A stretch of 33,494 nt of DNA, taken from positions 85,626 to 119,119 of the forward strand of contig JAGOOA010000002.1 of assembly GCA_017992765.1 (NCBI GenBank). The letters are read 5' to 3'. Positions 23,625 through 32,175 of this stretch are shown one piece after another. Numbering within the stretch: position 1 is the first letter of the stretch; each line of letters begins with the position of its first letter. Under the pieces are notes generated by a model. It saw nothing but the letters and a program-made list of their open reading frames with translations. It was not told the origin of the DNA and did no database searches. The position numbers were made by a program, and so were the translations under genes. This DNA comes from Syntrophorhabdaceae bacterium. Lineage in GTDB: Bacteria; Desulfobacterota; Syntrophorhabdia; Syntrophorhabdales; Syntrophorhabdaceae.

Positions 23625-24758
23625 TTATTTTCTCTTCCCCATAAGGATAAGCTTTTCATAAAAGACTTTCAGTTGTCCGGCCTGCGCCTTGAAATCCCAC
23701 TTCTCCCTGGCCTTCTTAGCTGCGTTAGCCCCGAAGGCCTTTCTTCTTCCCTCATCCTTCAGGAGATCTTCCATCTTCATCGAAAGGTCATTCTCATCCC
23801 AGGTCGTTACAAAACCTGACTCTCCGTCATCGACAAGCTCCGGCAGCATGCCCGCGTCCGATACTATCGCCGGTTTTCCCATGCCCATGACCTCCCGCAG
23901 CGCCCTGGCGGAGCCGTCGCTTCCCGCCCTCATCATGACAAATATATCAAAGGCCGCAATAACTGAAAAATAGTCCTCCACCCTGTACCCCGCTAGGATC
24001 ACATCATTCTCAAGGCCAAGCTCGGCGAGCGGCTTCTTTATGCTTTCCTCTATCTGGGAGCTCCTGCCCATGATCAGGAGCCTGACCTTGTCCTGGCGGT
24101 CTTTCACCCTTTTGAATGCCTTGAGCACGATGTCGTATCCGCGGTCAGGCTTGAGGCGCCCGATAATGCCGATGACCCTTTCGTCCGGCCCTATGCCGAG
24201 GTCGTTCCGCATGTCTTTAACGGGACCTTCGTATACCTTTATCGCGGGCGGTATAACGGACGTCCTTTCAACGGGAAAATTGAATCTTTTTATATCCTGC
24301 TCCCGCAGCCTTTCGCTGTATGTTACGATCCCGTCCGTCCTGTTGAGCGCCCAGGACATAAAGATATTATCCGGCATACCGTCTCTCTTGTGGTCTGTCC
24401 GTACTATCAGGGACCGGCCGCCGGCGAGGAGCATCGAAATTACAGCGGTGTAATGGTCGTGGGAAAGATTCGTATGGACGATATCGATATTTTCCCTGCT
24501 CACATAATCCTTTAAATGGTGTATATCGTGGGACCAGTCGCGAAAAGAAAAATACCTGTTCAGCCTCAGCCCGTCATAATGCCGTACCGCCCTTTGTTTT
24601 ACCTGCTTTTCAACGGTGCGCTCGTGAAACTCAAGGGGGGTTTTTCTGTAGGCAAGCGTCACGTCGACCCCTTGGCGGCTAAGGGCCTCGCAAAGCGAGA
24701 GCACCGGCTCTGCCGGTCCCGTCCACTTCCAGTCGCTGAATAATTGGAGGATCTTCAT
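23625..24758 (-). CDS. family-4 glycosyltransferase
   Basis: The 377-residue GT-B enzyme is likely cytoplasmic and acts on a surface glycan. The N-terminal half starts MKILQLFSDWKWTGPAEPVL, with the GPAEP acceptor-side turn, and contains VHTNLSHDHY and the late TDHKRDGM segment. The donor half has IGIIGRLKPDRGYDIVLKAF and RAGSDGSARALREVMGMGKPAI, holding the Glu that usually contacts the sugar nucleotide. The start at 24758 is fixed by a four-base overlap (ATGA) with the stop of the aminotransferase gene. It lies just upstream of the spermidine-synthase-like gene. Sugar specificity cannot be inferred. Confidence 0.9.
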   Translation of the reverse strand: MKILQLFSDWKWTGPAEPVLSLCEALSRQGVDVTLAYRKTPLEFHERTVEKQVKQRAVRHYDGLRLNRYFSFRDWSHDIHHLKDYVSRENIDIVHTNLSHDHYTAVISMLLAGGRSLIVRTDHKRDGMPDNIFMSWALNRTDGIVTYSERLREQDIKRFNFPVERTSVIPPAIKVYEGPVKDMRNDLGIGPDERVIGIIGRLKPDRGYDIVLKAFKRVKDRQDKVRLLIMGRSSQIEESIKKPLAELGLENDVILAGYRVEDYFSVIAAFDIFVMMRAGSDGSARALREVMGMGKPAIVSDAGMLPELVDDGESGFVTTWDENDLSMKMEDLLKDEGRRKAFGANAAKKAREKWDFKAQAGQLKVFYEKLILMGKRK

Positions 24759-25864
24759 AGACCGTAGAATTCCCGTATGCATCGGCATACGTGGAGTATC
24801 TCGTCCTGCTTCAACGTCGGGTACATGGGCAGCGAGATGATCTCTTTGGCCGCCTGTTCCGCTTTTGCGAAAGACCCTTCCTTGTAACCAAGGCCGCTGT
24901 ATGCGCCCTGGAGGTGTATCGGCGTCGGGTAATGGATCAGCGTCGAGATGCCGTTGTCGCTTAAATACTGGCGGAGGCTGTCCCGCTCTTTCGACCTTAC
25001 GACGTAAAGGTGGTATACGTGGTACGCCCAGGAGGCCTCTGTGGGAAGGATAAGCGGCGTGTCCTCGAGCTCCTTACGGTAAAACCACGCGTTGTGGCGT
25101 CTCTTCTCGTTCCAGTGATCGAGATGATTCAATTTATGCCTCAGGAACGCTGCCTGGACCTCATCGAGCCTCGAGTTGAAGCCTTCTATCGTGTGGACAT
25201 GCTTATCCGTCTGGCCGTAGTTCCTGAGCATGACCGCCCTCCGGTATACCTCATCGGAATCGGTCACGACGATGCCCCCGTCTCCGTAACAGCCGAGGTT
25301 CTTTGTGGGATAGAAGCTGAAGGCGGCCACATCGCCGAAGCTGCCCACCTTCTTATCTTTGTACAATGCTCCGTGGGCCTGGCAGGCATCCTCCATGATC
25401 TTCACTCCATGGGACTTGCAGATGCTCATAATCTCGTCCATCCTGCAAGGGTGGCCATAGAGGTGAACGGGTATGCAGAGCTTGACGCCCCTTTCCTTTT
25501 TCAGAAGGGCTTCCAGCCTCTCCGGGTCCATGTTATATGTTTCGTGCTCAATATCACAGAAGAGGGGTATCAATCCGTGCACCGACAGCGCCATCGCAGA
25601 GGCGACGTACGTGTTTGGGGTCGTTACGAACTTATCCCCTGCCTTGAGATCAAGGGCAAGGCCGCCGATCCGTATCGCGTCCGTGCCGTTGCTTACTCCT
25701 ATGGCATATTTGACCTTGTTGTATGACGCAAAGGCATCTTCCAGCGCCTTCACCTCTTTCCCGAGTATGAACTCGCCGTTTGACATGACATCCTCAAAGA
25801 TCCTGAGAAGGTCTTGTTTGATATCCTCGTGGTCTCGCTCCAGGTTAAACATTTTTACGATCAT
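24755..25864 (-). CDS. DegT/DnrJ/EryC1-family sugar aminotransferase
   Basis: The 369-residue PLP enzyme converts a keto-sugar nucleotide to an amino sugar for a surface glycan. The cofactor motifs are SNGTDAI (about 58-64), EDACQAHGA with Asp159, and SFYPTKNLGCYGDGG with the Schiff-base Lys188. The length is normal. The start at 25864 is preferred (GGGGAA upstream, then MIVKMFNLERDHE). The in-frame stretch upstream to 25993 is word-repeat sequence. The protein is most like the family members that make 3- or 4-amino sugars. The neighbouring SDR protein and glycosyltransferases support a role in one glycan pathway. Confidence 0.92.
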   Translation of the reverse strand: MIVKMFNLERDHEDIKQDLLRIFEDVMSNGEFILGKEVKALEDAFASYNKVKYAIGVSNGTDAIRIGGLALDLKAGDKFVTTPNTYVASAMALSVHGLIPLFCDIEHETYNMDPERLEALLKKERGVKLCIPVHLYGHPCRMDEIMSICKSHGVKIMEDACQAHGALYKDKKVGSFGDVAAFSFYPTKNLGCYGDGGIVVTDSDEVYRRAVMLRNYGQTDKHVHTIEGFNSRLDEVQAAFLRHKLNHLDHWNEKRRHNAWFYRKELEDTPLILPTEASWAYHVYHLYVVRSKERDSLRQYLSDNGISTLIHYPTPIHLQGAYSGLGYKEGSFAKAEQAAKEIISLPMYPTLKQDEILHVCRCIREFYGL

Positions 25865-25881
25865 AATCTCATTCCCCTTAT

Positions 25882-26110
25882 TAAATCCGTAAGTCGTGAG
25901 CAGAGGAAACCCGGCCCACTGACGGTATATCGTATTTCGTATATCATATATCGAGATTCTCAAGAGGGCTTTCAGCGTAGAAACCGAATGCAAAAAGTTG
26001 TACTAACCCCGGCATTCTGCCTTCTGCTCTTCTCACCCTCTCATCCTCTGCTCTTCTGATTCTCATCGTCCCTCGTCCTAGCGTAGCGGACGTCCCTCGT
26101 CCCTCGATCT
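25882..26110. repeat. spacer filled with several word-repeat families
   Basis: TAAATCCGTAAGTCGTGAG (25882-25900) is the exact complement of 14587-14605. 25922-25964 carries TATCGTATTTCGTATATC words like those at 11685-11725. 26015-26068 has CTCTGCTCTTCTGATTCTC, and 26066-26110 repeats CGTCCCTCGTCC around a TAGCGTAGCGGACG word. No promoter or gene is evident. Confidence 0.65.
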
Positions 26111-27106
26111 TCATTGCCAGTATTCCTTCTTATACTTTCTGTAGAACGCCACGGTCTTGCGGATCCCTTCATCGAGAGACGTCTTCGGCTCCCACTTTAC
26201 TGTCTTTTTTATATGGCTGATGTCCGCATAGTAATCCCCGGGCTCAACCTCTTTTCTCTCCCGGGTGAATTCCGTGAATTGTGTCTTCCCTGTTCCCGTG
26301 ATCCGGACGATCGTCTTCGCAAGATCATAGAAGCTGACCGGCGCCCCTGTCCCCACATTAAAGACCTTGCCGTAGGAGGCATCCGTCGTCGCCGTCATCA
26401 GCATGCATCCAATAAGGTCTTCCACGTAGAGAAAATCCCTGAGGATGCGTCCATCGCCGAAAACTGGGATGGCTTCGTTGTCCATTGCCTTCCGTATGAA
26501 CCAGTTAAAGACGCCGTACTCATCGTGCATCATTTGGTGCCGCGGCCCATAGGTATTTGTGATCCGCAGGCATACGCCCCTGATCTTATAGACATCATCA
26601 TAGACAAGGACCATCTTCTCCGCCGTAAGGTTGGTAACGGCATAAATGCCCTTCGGGTTTGTCGGGTGGTCTTCGTCGACGGGCAGCTTGACGCTCGACC
26701 CGTATTCCCCGCGGGTGCCCGCGAAGATGACCCGCGCTCCGGTGTTGTGCTGGCGAAGCGCCTCGAGCAGAACGAGCGTACCCTTGCAGTTGATGTCGAG
26801 GTCCTGGATCGGGTTGCGCATGCTGTCAACGTGATTAACCTGTCCGGCTAGGTGAAAAACGTAATCCTTTCCCTTCACGAGGTGGTTCATCGAAAGCTCA
26901 TTTCTCACATCAGAGAAATTCACCTTTACCTTATCCGCAACATCCTTAATATTGAAAAGGTTCCCGCCCTGTCTCGGAAGCATGTTATCTATGATCGTTA
27001 CCCTGGCGCCAAGCCTGACAAGGGCCATGGCAAGGTTGCTGCCGATAAACCCCAGCCCCCCCGTGATGAGCACTTCCTTATTCCTGAACCCCTTTATCTC
27101 TCCCAT
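26111..27106 (-). CDS. NAD-dependent sugar epimerase/dehydratase (extended SDR)
   Basis: The 331-residue protein is an extended short-chain dehydrogenase that probably acts on a nucleotide sugar. The NAD-binding GGLGFIGSN motif is at about 16-24, the central HLAGQVNH block near 85-92, and Thr131 sits in AGTRGEYG. The YxxxK active site reads Tyr155-Ala-Val-Thr-Asn159, so the usual catalytic Lys is Asn. The late LRITNTYGPR and the DFLYVEDLIG block support the sugar-nucleotide class. The start at 27106 has a GAGAGGAAAT ribosome site and lies inside the end of the GT2 gene (29-base overlap). The sequence seems intact, so the changed residue is probably real biology, not decay. Confidence 0.88.
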   Translation of the reverse strand: MGEIKGFRNKEVLITGGLGFIGSNLAMALVRLGARVTIIDNMLPRQGGNLFNIKDVADKVKVNFSDVRNELSMNHLVKGKDYVFHLAGQVNHVDSMRNPIQDLDINCKGTLVLLEALRQHNTGARVIFAGTRGEYGSSVKLPVDEDHPTNPKGIYAVTNLTAEKMVLVYDDVYKIRGVCLRITNTYGPRHQMMHDEYGVFNWFIRKAMDNEAIPVFGDGRILRDFLYVEDLIGCMLMTATTDASYGKVFNVGTGAPVSFYDLAKTIVRITGTGKTQFTEFTRERKEVEPGDYYADISHIKKTVKWEPKTSLDEGIRKTVAFYRKYKKEYWQ

Positions 27107-27899
27107 ATTTCCTCTCCATTTCCCATAGTTTCGCATGTTTCATAAAGACATAGTACATCGTCGAAGCGCAGATGATAAGCCCCGGTATGCCGTCAAGGAA
27201 TCCCATCTTGAAGATATAGTCCCGGAAAAAACGGTACACCGGCCTGCCGAGCATATTGAAAAGGTGAAAATGGCGGTTCGACCTATAGAGGTCGCCGGCA
27301 AATGCCTCTGAATATCGGTCTATTGTCCTGATCTGATGCGCAGTATCTGCATAGGGCGTATGCATGTAATGGCTTTTCAGCGTCCCTATCTTTCCATCAA
27401 CGTGGACCTTCGCATGGATGCCGCCCTGCCAGCTTCCCCTGTCTTTCCTGTACAGCCGCACCTCGTAATCGGGATACCAGCCGCCATGCTTGATCTCCCT
27501 GCCCAGATAGATGTTTCTCCTGTGGGCGATAAAGCCGCTGTAAGGCGTATCGCCTGCAACGATGCCGGCCACCTCGTTCTTAAATTCCTCTGTGAGCCAC
27601 TCATCGGCGTCAATAAAGAGCACCCAGGGGTTGCTGCAGAGATTCTGGGCTGACTGGTATTTTTCGCGCTGGTCCTTTGTATCGAACTGGTAGAGCTTGT
27701 CGGTGTACTTCTGGATCGTCTCGATCGCGCCGTCGGCGCTGTGAGAATCAACGACGACAACTTCGTCGGCCCAGCCCGAGACGCTCTTCAGCGCCCCCTC
27801 GATCGTTGCGCCGTTGTTGAAGGTGATCATGTAGACAGAGAGAGGGAGCGGAGGGCGGAGGGCGGAGGGCGGAGAGTTCCTGTCTTTCATGGCTGTCAT
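27078..27899 (-). CDS. family-2 glycosyltransferase (WaaE-like)
   Basis: The 273-residue GT-A enzyme resembles lipopolysaccharide-core transferases such as WaaE/KdtX. The nucleotide-sugar region has LSVYMITFNNGATIEGALKSV and DEVVVVDSHSADGA. The metal-binding DxD is in WVLFIDADEWLTEEF. The acceptor region has GGIHAKVHVDGKIG and a C-terminal amphipathic or membrane-facing tail (FFRDYIFKMGFLDGIPGL). The first 20 residues (SPPSALRPPLPLS) come from repeat DNA, and no good ribosome site precedes either of the two nearby ATGs (27899 and 27890). The true N-terminus is therefore uncertain. It is the promoter-proximal gene of the minus-strand glycan cluster. Confidence 0.88.
   Translation of the reverse strand: MTAMKDRNSPPSALRPPLPLSVYMITFNNGATIEGALKSVSGWADEVVVVDSHSADGAIETIQKYTDKLYQFDTKDQREKYQSAQNLCSNPWVLFIDADEWLTEEFKNEVAGIVAGDTPYSGFIAHRRNIYLGREIKHGGWYPDYEVRLYRKDRGSWQGGIHAKVHVDGKIGTLKSHYMHTPYADTAHQIRTIDRYSEAFAGDLYRSNRHFHLFNMLGRPVYRFFRDYIFKMGFLDGIPGLIICASTMYYVFMKHAKLWEMERKYGRDKGVQE
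27838..27878. repeat. GGAGGGCGGA tandem words at the GT2 5' end
   Basis: Near-perfect copies of GAGGGCG(G) follow each other inside the first codons of the GT2 gene. They encode a Pro/Arg-rich run and resemble the AGCGGAGAG theme at 5611-5645. Confidence 0.55.
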
Positions 27900-27962
27900 G
27901 GTGAATATTGGTTACATTACACCAAAAAGTGCTTGAAATCAAACAGAGAATGAAGGAATGCG

Positions 27963-28000
27963 GCTCATAGTTCATGGCTGATAGCTCATGGCTGCTGATA
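27963..28000. repeat. GCTCATAGTTCATGGCTGATAG words
   Basis: Copies of (T/A)AGCTCATGGCTG and its variants lie between the GT2 gene and the copA promoter. Confidence 0.5.
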
Positions 28001-28005
28001 CATCC

Positions 28006-28034
28006 TTGTTATTCCCATAAGACAGTCTTATACT
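28006..28034 (+). promoter_or_regulatory. copA promoter with a palindromic operator
   Basis: TTGTTA (28006-28011) and TATACT (28029-28034) are 17 bases apart. The perfect palindrome ATAAGAC-A-GTCTTAT (28017-28031) fills the spacer and overlaps the -10 box. A repressor or MerR-like activator could bind there. It is unlike the usual CueR or CopY boxes. No regulator gene is adjacent. Confidence 0.55.
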
Positions 28035-28064
28035 TAAACATCATTTCGGACGATTGGAGGCAAC

Positions 28065-30251
28065 GTGCCAGAAAAGATCGAACTTCCCATAACCGGCATG
28101 AGCTGCGCTGCATGTGCCGCGCGCATTGAGAAGGAACTGAACAAGCTTGACGACATCGGCGAGGCACGCGTCAATTTTCCCCTGAAAAAGGCCGTTATTA
28201 TCCCCAAAAGGGAGCTCGAGCTGAAAGAGGTCATCTCCATTATCCGGGATATAGGCTATGACGTTGACATTGAAGCTGACGTGACGATCAGGGCCCAAAA
28301 AGAGGAGGCGGCATTAAAAGGGGACTTCATCTGGTCTGCCTTATTCAGCGCCGTCATCATGGTCTTCTCAATGTGGGAGGTCCTGCCCTACAGCAATTTC
28401 ATACTCCTCCTCCTTGCCATACCCGTTCAGTTCTACTTCGGCCGGAGGTTCCATACCGCCACCCTCTTAAACCTCAAGCATTTCACCGCCGATATGAACA
28501 CCCTCATATCCGTCGGCACATCGGCCGCGTTCTTCTACAGCGCCTTCGTAACTTTCTTTCCCCATGTTATTGCGGCGGCAGGTGTAATGCCCATGACGTA
28601 CTTTGATTCGAGCGCCACGATCATCACGCTCATACTCCTTGGAAGATACTTCGAGTCAAAGGCAAAGACAAGGACCTATGCAGCTATCAAGATGCTCTAC
28701 GAGCTCTCGCCCAAAGATTGCGTCGTGCTGAAGGACGGCAAGGAGGTGCGCGTACCTACAGATTCCCTGGAGGTAGGCGACATGGTTCTCGTCCGGCCCG
28801 GGGAGAAGATACCTATTGACGGGGAAGTGGCGGAGGGAAAGACCTACGTTGACGAATCGATGATAACCGGCGAAAGCATGCCCGTTTCCAAAACTGTCGG
28901 CGATGAGGTCATCGGCGGGACGATAAACGGCAAGGGGTCTGTTACGGTCAAGACATTGCGTATCGGGAAAGATACGGTTCTTGCCAAGGTCATCCGCCTT
29001 GTGGAAGAGGCCCAGTTCACAAAGGCGCCCGTTCAGCGTCTCGCCGACAAGGTTGCGGGGGTCTTCGTGCCGATCGTGATCCTCATAAGCATCGTTGCAT
29101 TTTTTGTGTGGTTTATCGTCGGCCCTGACCCGAAGATCACAAACGCCCTCCTCTCCTTTGTGAGCGTCCTCATCATCGCCTGTCCCTGCGCACTCGGACT
29201 TGCCACGCCGACGGCGATCATGGTATCCACCGGCGTAGGCGCCAAAAAAGGTATCCTCATAAAGAATGCAGAGTCCCTCGAATTGACGAATAAGGTCCGG
29301 CACGTGCTGTTCGACAAGACGGGAACCCTCACCGAAGGGGTGATCGTTCTTGCCGGGATAGTCCCTCTTAATCACTTTACCGAGACGGAGGTTCTGCGCA
29401 TCGCCTTTAACCTGGAAAAACAGTCCGAACATCCATTCTCCGAGGCGTTAAGGAAAAAGGCCGAAGAGCTGAAGATCGAGGCGGTGAAGGTTGATGATTT
29501 CGAGGCTATCGTCGGCAAGGGCATCAAGGGAAAGATCGCCGGCAGAGAATATTTTACCGGCAATGTCGCCCTCTATGAGGATGCGGGAAAGACGCCCGGC
29601 CAGTCGATCCTTGGCAGCTATCACGAAAAGGAGCGGCAAGGGACATCGCCTGTGCTCGTTTGGAGCGAAGAGGGCCTTATGGGGATACTCACCTTCAGCG
29701 ACAAGGTGCGGGATGAGGCCCAGGGGGTGGTAGCGGAACTGAAAGATATGGGCATAGAGGCGGTGATGATCACCGGGGATAGCAAGGAAGGCGCAAAGAC
29801 TATCAGCGAAAAGGTCGGCATCGATACATATTTCTCCCGTATCCTTCCGGATAAGAAGGCAGAGATCGTGGAAGATTTTAAAAAGAAGGGGATTACGGTG
29901 ATGGTGGGGGACGGGATCAACGATGCACCGTCCCTTGCAACAGCCCACGTCGGCGTCGCCATGGGCAAAGGCACCGACATTGCGATTGAATCTGCGGACG
30001 TGGTGCTCATGAAGGGCCAGCTCTCCCGGCTCGTGACCCTCGTCAAATTATCAAAGAAGACCCTTTGGGTCATCAGGGAGAACCTTTTCTGGGCGTTTAT
30101 CTACAATATTATCGGCATCCCCATAGCCTTCGGCGCGTTATATCCATTTTTTGGCATACGCCTGGAGCCCATGTTCGGCGCGCTGGCAATGGTCGTAAGC
30201 TCCATCTCCGTCGTGAGCAACTCGCTGCGATTGAAGCTGTTCAGGGAGTAA
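28065..30251 (+). CDS. copA: Cu(I)-exporting P1B-type ATPase
   Basis: The 728-residue inner-membrane pump most likely exports Cu(I) or Ag(I) using ATP. One N-terminal metal-binding domain has GMSCAAC (Cys14, Cys17). Then come about eight helices, the actuator TGES (268-271), CPC (373-375) in [13 protein letters not shown], phosphorylation Asp417 in DKTGTLT, HP (456-457), and GDGIND (615-620). YN (680-681) and MVVSS (709-713) in the last helices indicate the copper subclass. The start is GTG at 28065 with GGAGG four bases upstream. The upstream promoter has a palindromic operator. No chaperone or regulator gene is adjacent; the pump stands alone. Confidence 0.95.
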   Translation: MPEKIELPITGMSCAACAARIEKELNKLDDIGEARVNFPLKKAVIIPKRELELKEVISIIRDIGYDVDIEADVTIRAQKEEAALKGDFIWSALFSAVIMVFSMWEVLPYSNFILLLLAIPVQFYFGRRFHTATLLNLKHFTADMNTLISVGTSAAFFYSAFVTFFPHVIAAAGVMPMTYFDSSATIITLILLGRYFESKAKTRTYAAIKMLYELSPKDCVVLKDGKEVRVPTDSLEVGDMVLVRPGEKIPIDGEVAEGKTYVDESMITGESMPVSKTVGDEVIGGTINGKGSVTVKTLRIGKDTVLAKVIRLVEEAQFTKAPVQRLADKVAGVFVPIVILISIVAFFVWFIVGPDPKITNALLSFVSVLIIACPCALGLATPTAIMVSTGVGAKKGILIKNAESLELTNKVRHVLFDKTGTLTEGVIVLAGIVPLNHFTETEVLRIAFNLEKQSEHPFSEALRKKAEELKIEAVKVDDFEAIVGKGIKGKIAGREYFTGNVALYEDAGKTPGQSILGSYHEKERQGTSPVLVWSEEGLMGILTFSDKVRDEAQGVVAELKDMGIEAVMITGDSKEGAKTISEKVGIDTYFSRILPDKKAEIVEDFKKKGITVMVGDGINDAPSLATAHVGVAMGKGTDIAIESADVVLMKGQLSRLVTLVKLSKKTLWVIRENLFWAFIYNIIGIPIAFGALYPFFGIRLEPMFGALAMVVSSISVVSNSLRLKLFRE

Positions 30252-30260
30252 TGCCGAAAT

Positions 30261-30283
30261 CCGTTCGGCGTGATGCGTTCGGC
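30261..30283. repeat. CCGTTCGGCGT word repeat
   Basis: Two GTTCGGC words in tandem lie just after the copA stop. The 23-base block matches 14457-14479 at 20 positions. Confidence 0.5.
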
Positions 30284-30303
30284 AAAAGATACAGCTGCTC
30301 GCC

Positions 30304-30717
30304 CTAAGATGGCAAATCCGGGTTGAAGAACTTTATATAGACGCATCCTGATCGTATCTTTCCCTCCTCGTCGAGCTCGTAGAAATCGGCGCAGGCGAAG
30401 TCCAAACGATCTCCCTTCTTATACTCCTTTCCGTAAAAGATGCCGTCCTCAAGGAAATCAAGGTGGGCCGTCACCTGAAGATAGACCATACGATCTCCGA
30501 AAAGGATCTTTTCGGGTTTCCCCAATGTCTCCTTGAATGTGCCGTGATACTTTGTCCAGTAATCGATAATGGCATCCCTTCCTTCCATGCGTTTTTCAGA
30601 TGCATCCCAGATGCAATCATTGCTCATATAGCTGAATACGGTGTCCCATTCGCGGCCATTGAAGGCATTGAAGAAGTCCTCAATGTCCTTTGCTGATGCA
30701 ATTGCCGGTTTCTTCAT
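30304..30717 (-). CDS. SnoaL-like (NTF2-fold) protein
   Basis: The 137-residue protein has the cone-shaped NTF2-like pattern: a starting helix pair (IEDFFNAFNGREWDTVFSYM), then SNDCIWDASEKRMEGRDAIIDYW, then strands (PEKILFGDRMVYLQVTAHLDF, RLDFACADFYELDEEGKI). Members bind or isomerise small organic molecules, or simply carry a pocket. The catalytic type is not evident. The start at 30717 has GGGAGG six bases upstream, which makes the longer version (from 30747) less likely. It lies 22 bases after the MmgE/PrpD stop and is probably the last gene of that operon. Confidence 0.8.
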   Translation of the reverse strand: MKKPAIASAKDIEDFFNAFNGREWDTVFSYMSNDCIWDASEKRMEGRDAIIDYWTKYHGTFKETLGKPEKILFGDRMVYLQVTAHLDFLEDGIFYGKEYKKGDRLDFACADFYELDEEGKIRSGCVYIKFFNPDLPS

Positions 30718-30739
30718 GTCAACCCTCCCTGATGTACTG

Positions 30740-32101
30740 TCATTCAAGAATTCTTTGCTTCAACGGTGCGACAAGCCAGTCAATAGACGGTTCCCTCTCC
30801 ATGTTCCAGACGCGCTTGATGATGGAATCAACGTTTTCTCTGTCTGCGATAAGCGACAGGTATCTGTTTGCCTTTTCTTCGATCTCCTCTTCGCTGAGCG
30901 GGTCATGAGGATCTCCATGAGGAAAATCTCGATACCGGCTGATACTTGTCCCGTCTTTCAGCGTCACAACGATCCTGCACGGGGATCCGTCAGGAAATTT
31001 TTCTGTCATCTGAACGTCCTCCACCACCGCGATCCTCGGGATCAGATCAGTAGCTTCTTTCTCCTTTTTTATAAAATCGTCGTCAAAATGGCTGTATTCG
31101 ATAGTTTTCTTGATGAGCGCCACTGCCACGCAATAGGGGATAGAATGCGTGCGTCCGGCACGGCTTACCGGACGATAGGACGACTCAATGGCCGCCTCCT
31201 CGATCGCCTTCCTGTATATCTGCACCTCGACATGATCAATGGCTCGATGGTCGTCGATCCTGTTGGCGATCTCAACGGCAACATCAATTGGCGTCTGGCA
31301 AAAGACAAGGGCCGGCCATCGTTTGAAGATGATCGACCCCAGGTCAGGAAGGGGATCCAGCATCCTCGCGCCGTGAGGGATGAACCGGTTGATGCCTGCT
31401 TCACCTTCGTATATCTCCTTCGGACCCTCAAATCCGGCAAAGGCCATCTTGACGGAATGCAGGGCAAGCATCGCACAGGATGCATAGGTGCAGTGCTTCC
31501 AGTCGGTAACCTCACCCATGGCCGCCTGGTTGATGTCGAGCCCCAGCATGCCGGCGATCCGCTGAGCCTCCGTCATCTGCGGGATAGAAAGCCCTATTGT
31601 GAATCCAATAACCAACGGAAGGTAGAACATCGCCTGGGCGTCATGATCATACCAGTTCTTCTCGGGATTGAAGTAATCCGCAAAGGCACAGGACAGGAGG
31701 TATGCAGCATAGGTAGATGTCAGAACATCCTGCCCGTTCTTACCAAGCCAATCCGCCATTGTGAGCACGAGAGACACATTGTCCGAAGGGTGGCAGCCTC
31801 CCATCCTGCGCGGAGACATATATGTGTTTACGAGATCGCTTCGCCTGCCCAGGATCGTGTTCATGAAAAATGCGTCCGATGTATTTCCATTCCGATTCAG
31901 CCCCCAGACACCCACACCTCGTTCGGTCGGTGTCAGAGAGGTCATCCGGTCGAATTTCTCGATCATCCCCTTGTCCTGGAGAGAAGCGCAGATACCCGCG
32001 TAGGAATCGAGGATATTGCGTTTAAGAATGTGGATCACTTCAGGGCCGATACCCTGAAATGTGATCTTGGAAGCATATTGGGCCAGGACTTCCTCGAGCA
32101 T
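30740..32101 (-). CDS. MmgE/PrpD-family protein
   Basis: The 453-residue protein is of the family that includes 2-methylcitrate dehydratase (PrpD) and cis-aconitate decarboxylase. Family segments are LDSYAGICASLQD (about 32-44), NTYMSPRRMGGCHPSDNVSLVLTMAD (about 91-116) and EVTDWKHCTYASCAMLALHSV (about 205-225). The YDHDAQAM stretch lies in the helical core. The C-terminal half is a mixed-strand lid. The substrate is unknown. No prpB or prpC lies beside it, so propionate degradation by the methylcitrate cycle is not supported. It lies in a row with an exported isochorismatase-like gene and a SnoaL-like gene, hinting at a small catabolic set. Confidence 0.88.
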   Translation of the reverse strand: MLEEVLAQYASKITFQGIGPEVIHILKRNILDSYAGICASLQDKGMIEKFDRMTSLTPTERGVGVWGLNRNGNTSDAFFMNTILGRRSDLVNTYMSPRRMGGCHPSDNVSLVLTMADWLGKNGQDVLTSTYAAYLLSCAFADYFNPEKNWYDHDAQAMFYLPLVIGFTIGLSIPQMTEAQRIAGMLGLDINQAAMGEVTDWKHCTYASCAMLALHSVKMAFAGFEGPKEIYEGEAGINRFIPHGARMLDPLPDLGSIIFKRWPALVFCQTPIDVAVEIANRIDDHRAIDHVEVQIYRKAIEEAAIESSYRPVSRAGRTHSIPYCVAVALIKKTIEYSHFDDDFIKKEKEATDLIPRIAVVEDVQMTEKFPDGSPCRIVVTLKDGTSISRYRDFPHGDPHDPLSEEEIEEKANRYLSLIADRENVDSIIKRVWNMEREPSIDWLVAPLKQRILE

Positions 32102-32130
32102 ACTTTTTTTCTTTCCCTCAATCTCCCTTT

Positions 32131-32159
32131 GTAACGCCTTACGACTTACGCCTCACGGG
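32131..32159. repeat. ACGCCTTACGACTTACGCC word repeat
   Basis: This spacer between two minus-strand genes holds the theme seen at 14569-14605 and 21190-21220, sharing the core CTTACGACTTACG. Confidence 0.6.
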
Positions 32160-32175
32160 TGTTCTGTGTCATACG

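Noticed and set aside
30740-32101. PrpD of the methylcitrate cycle
   Set aside because: No prpB, prpC or other propionate gene lies in the neighbourhood, so only the family is named.
30641-32134. Plus-strand reading frame of 497 codons
   Set aside because: It is the complement of the MmgE/PrpD gene, which has clear family motifs on the minus strand.
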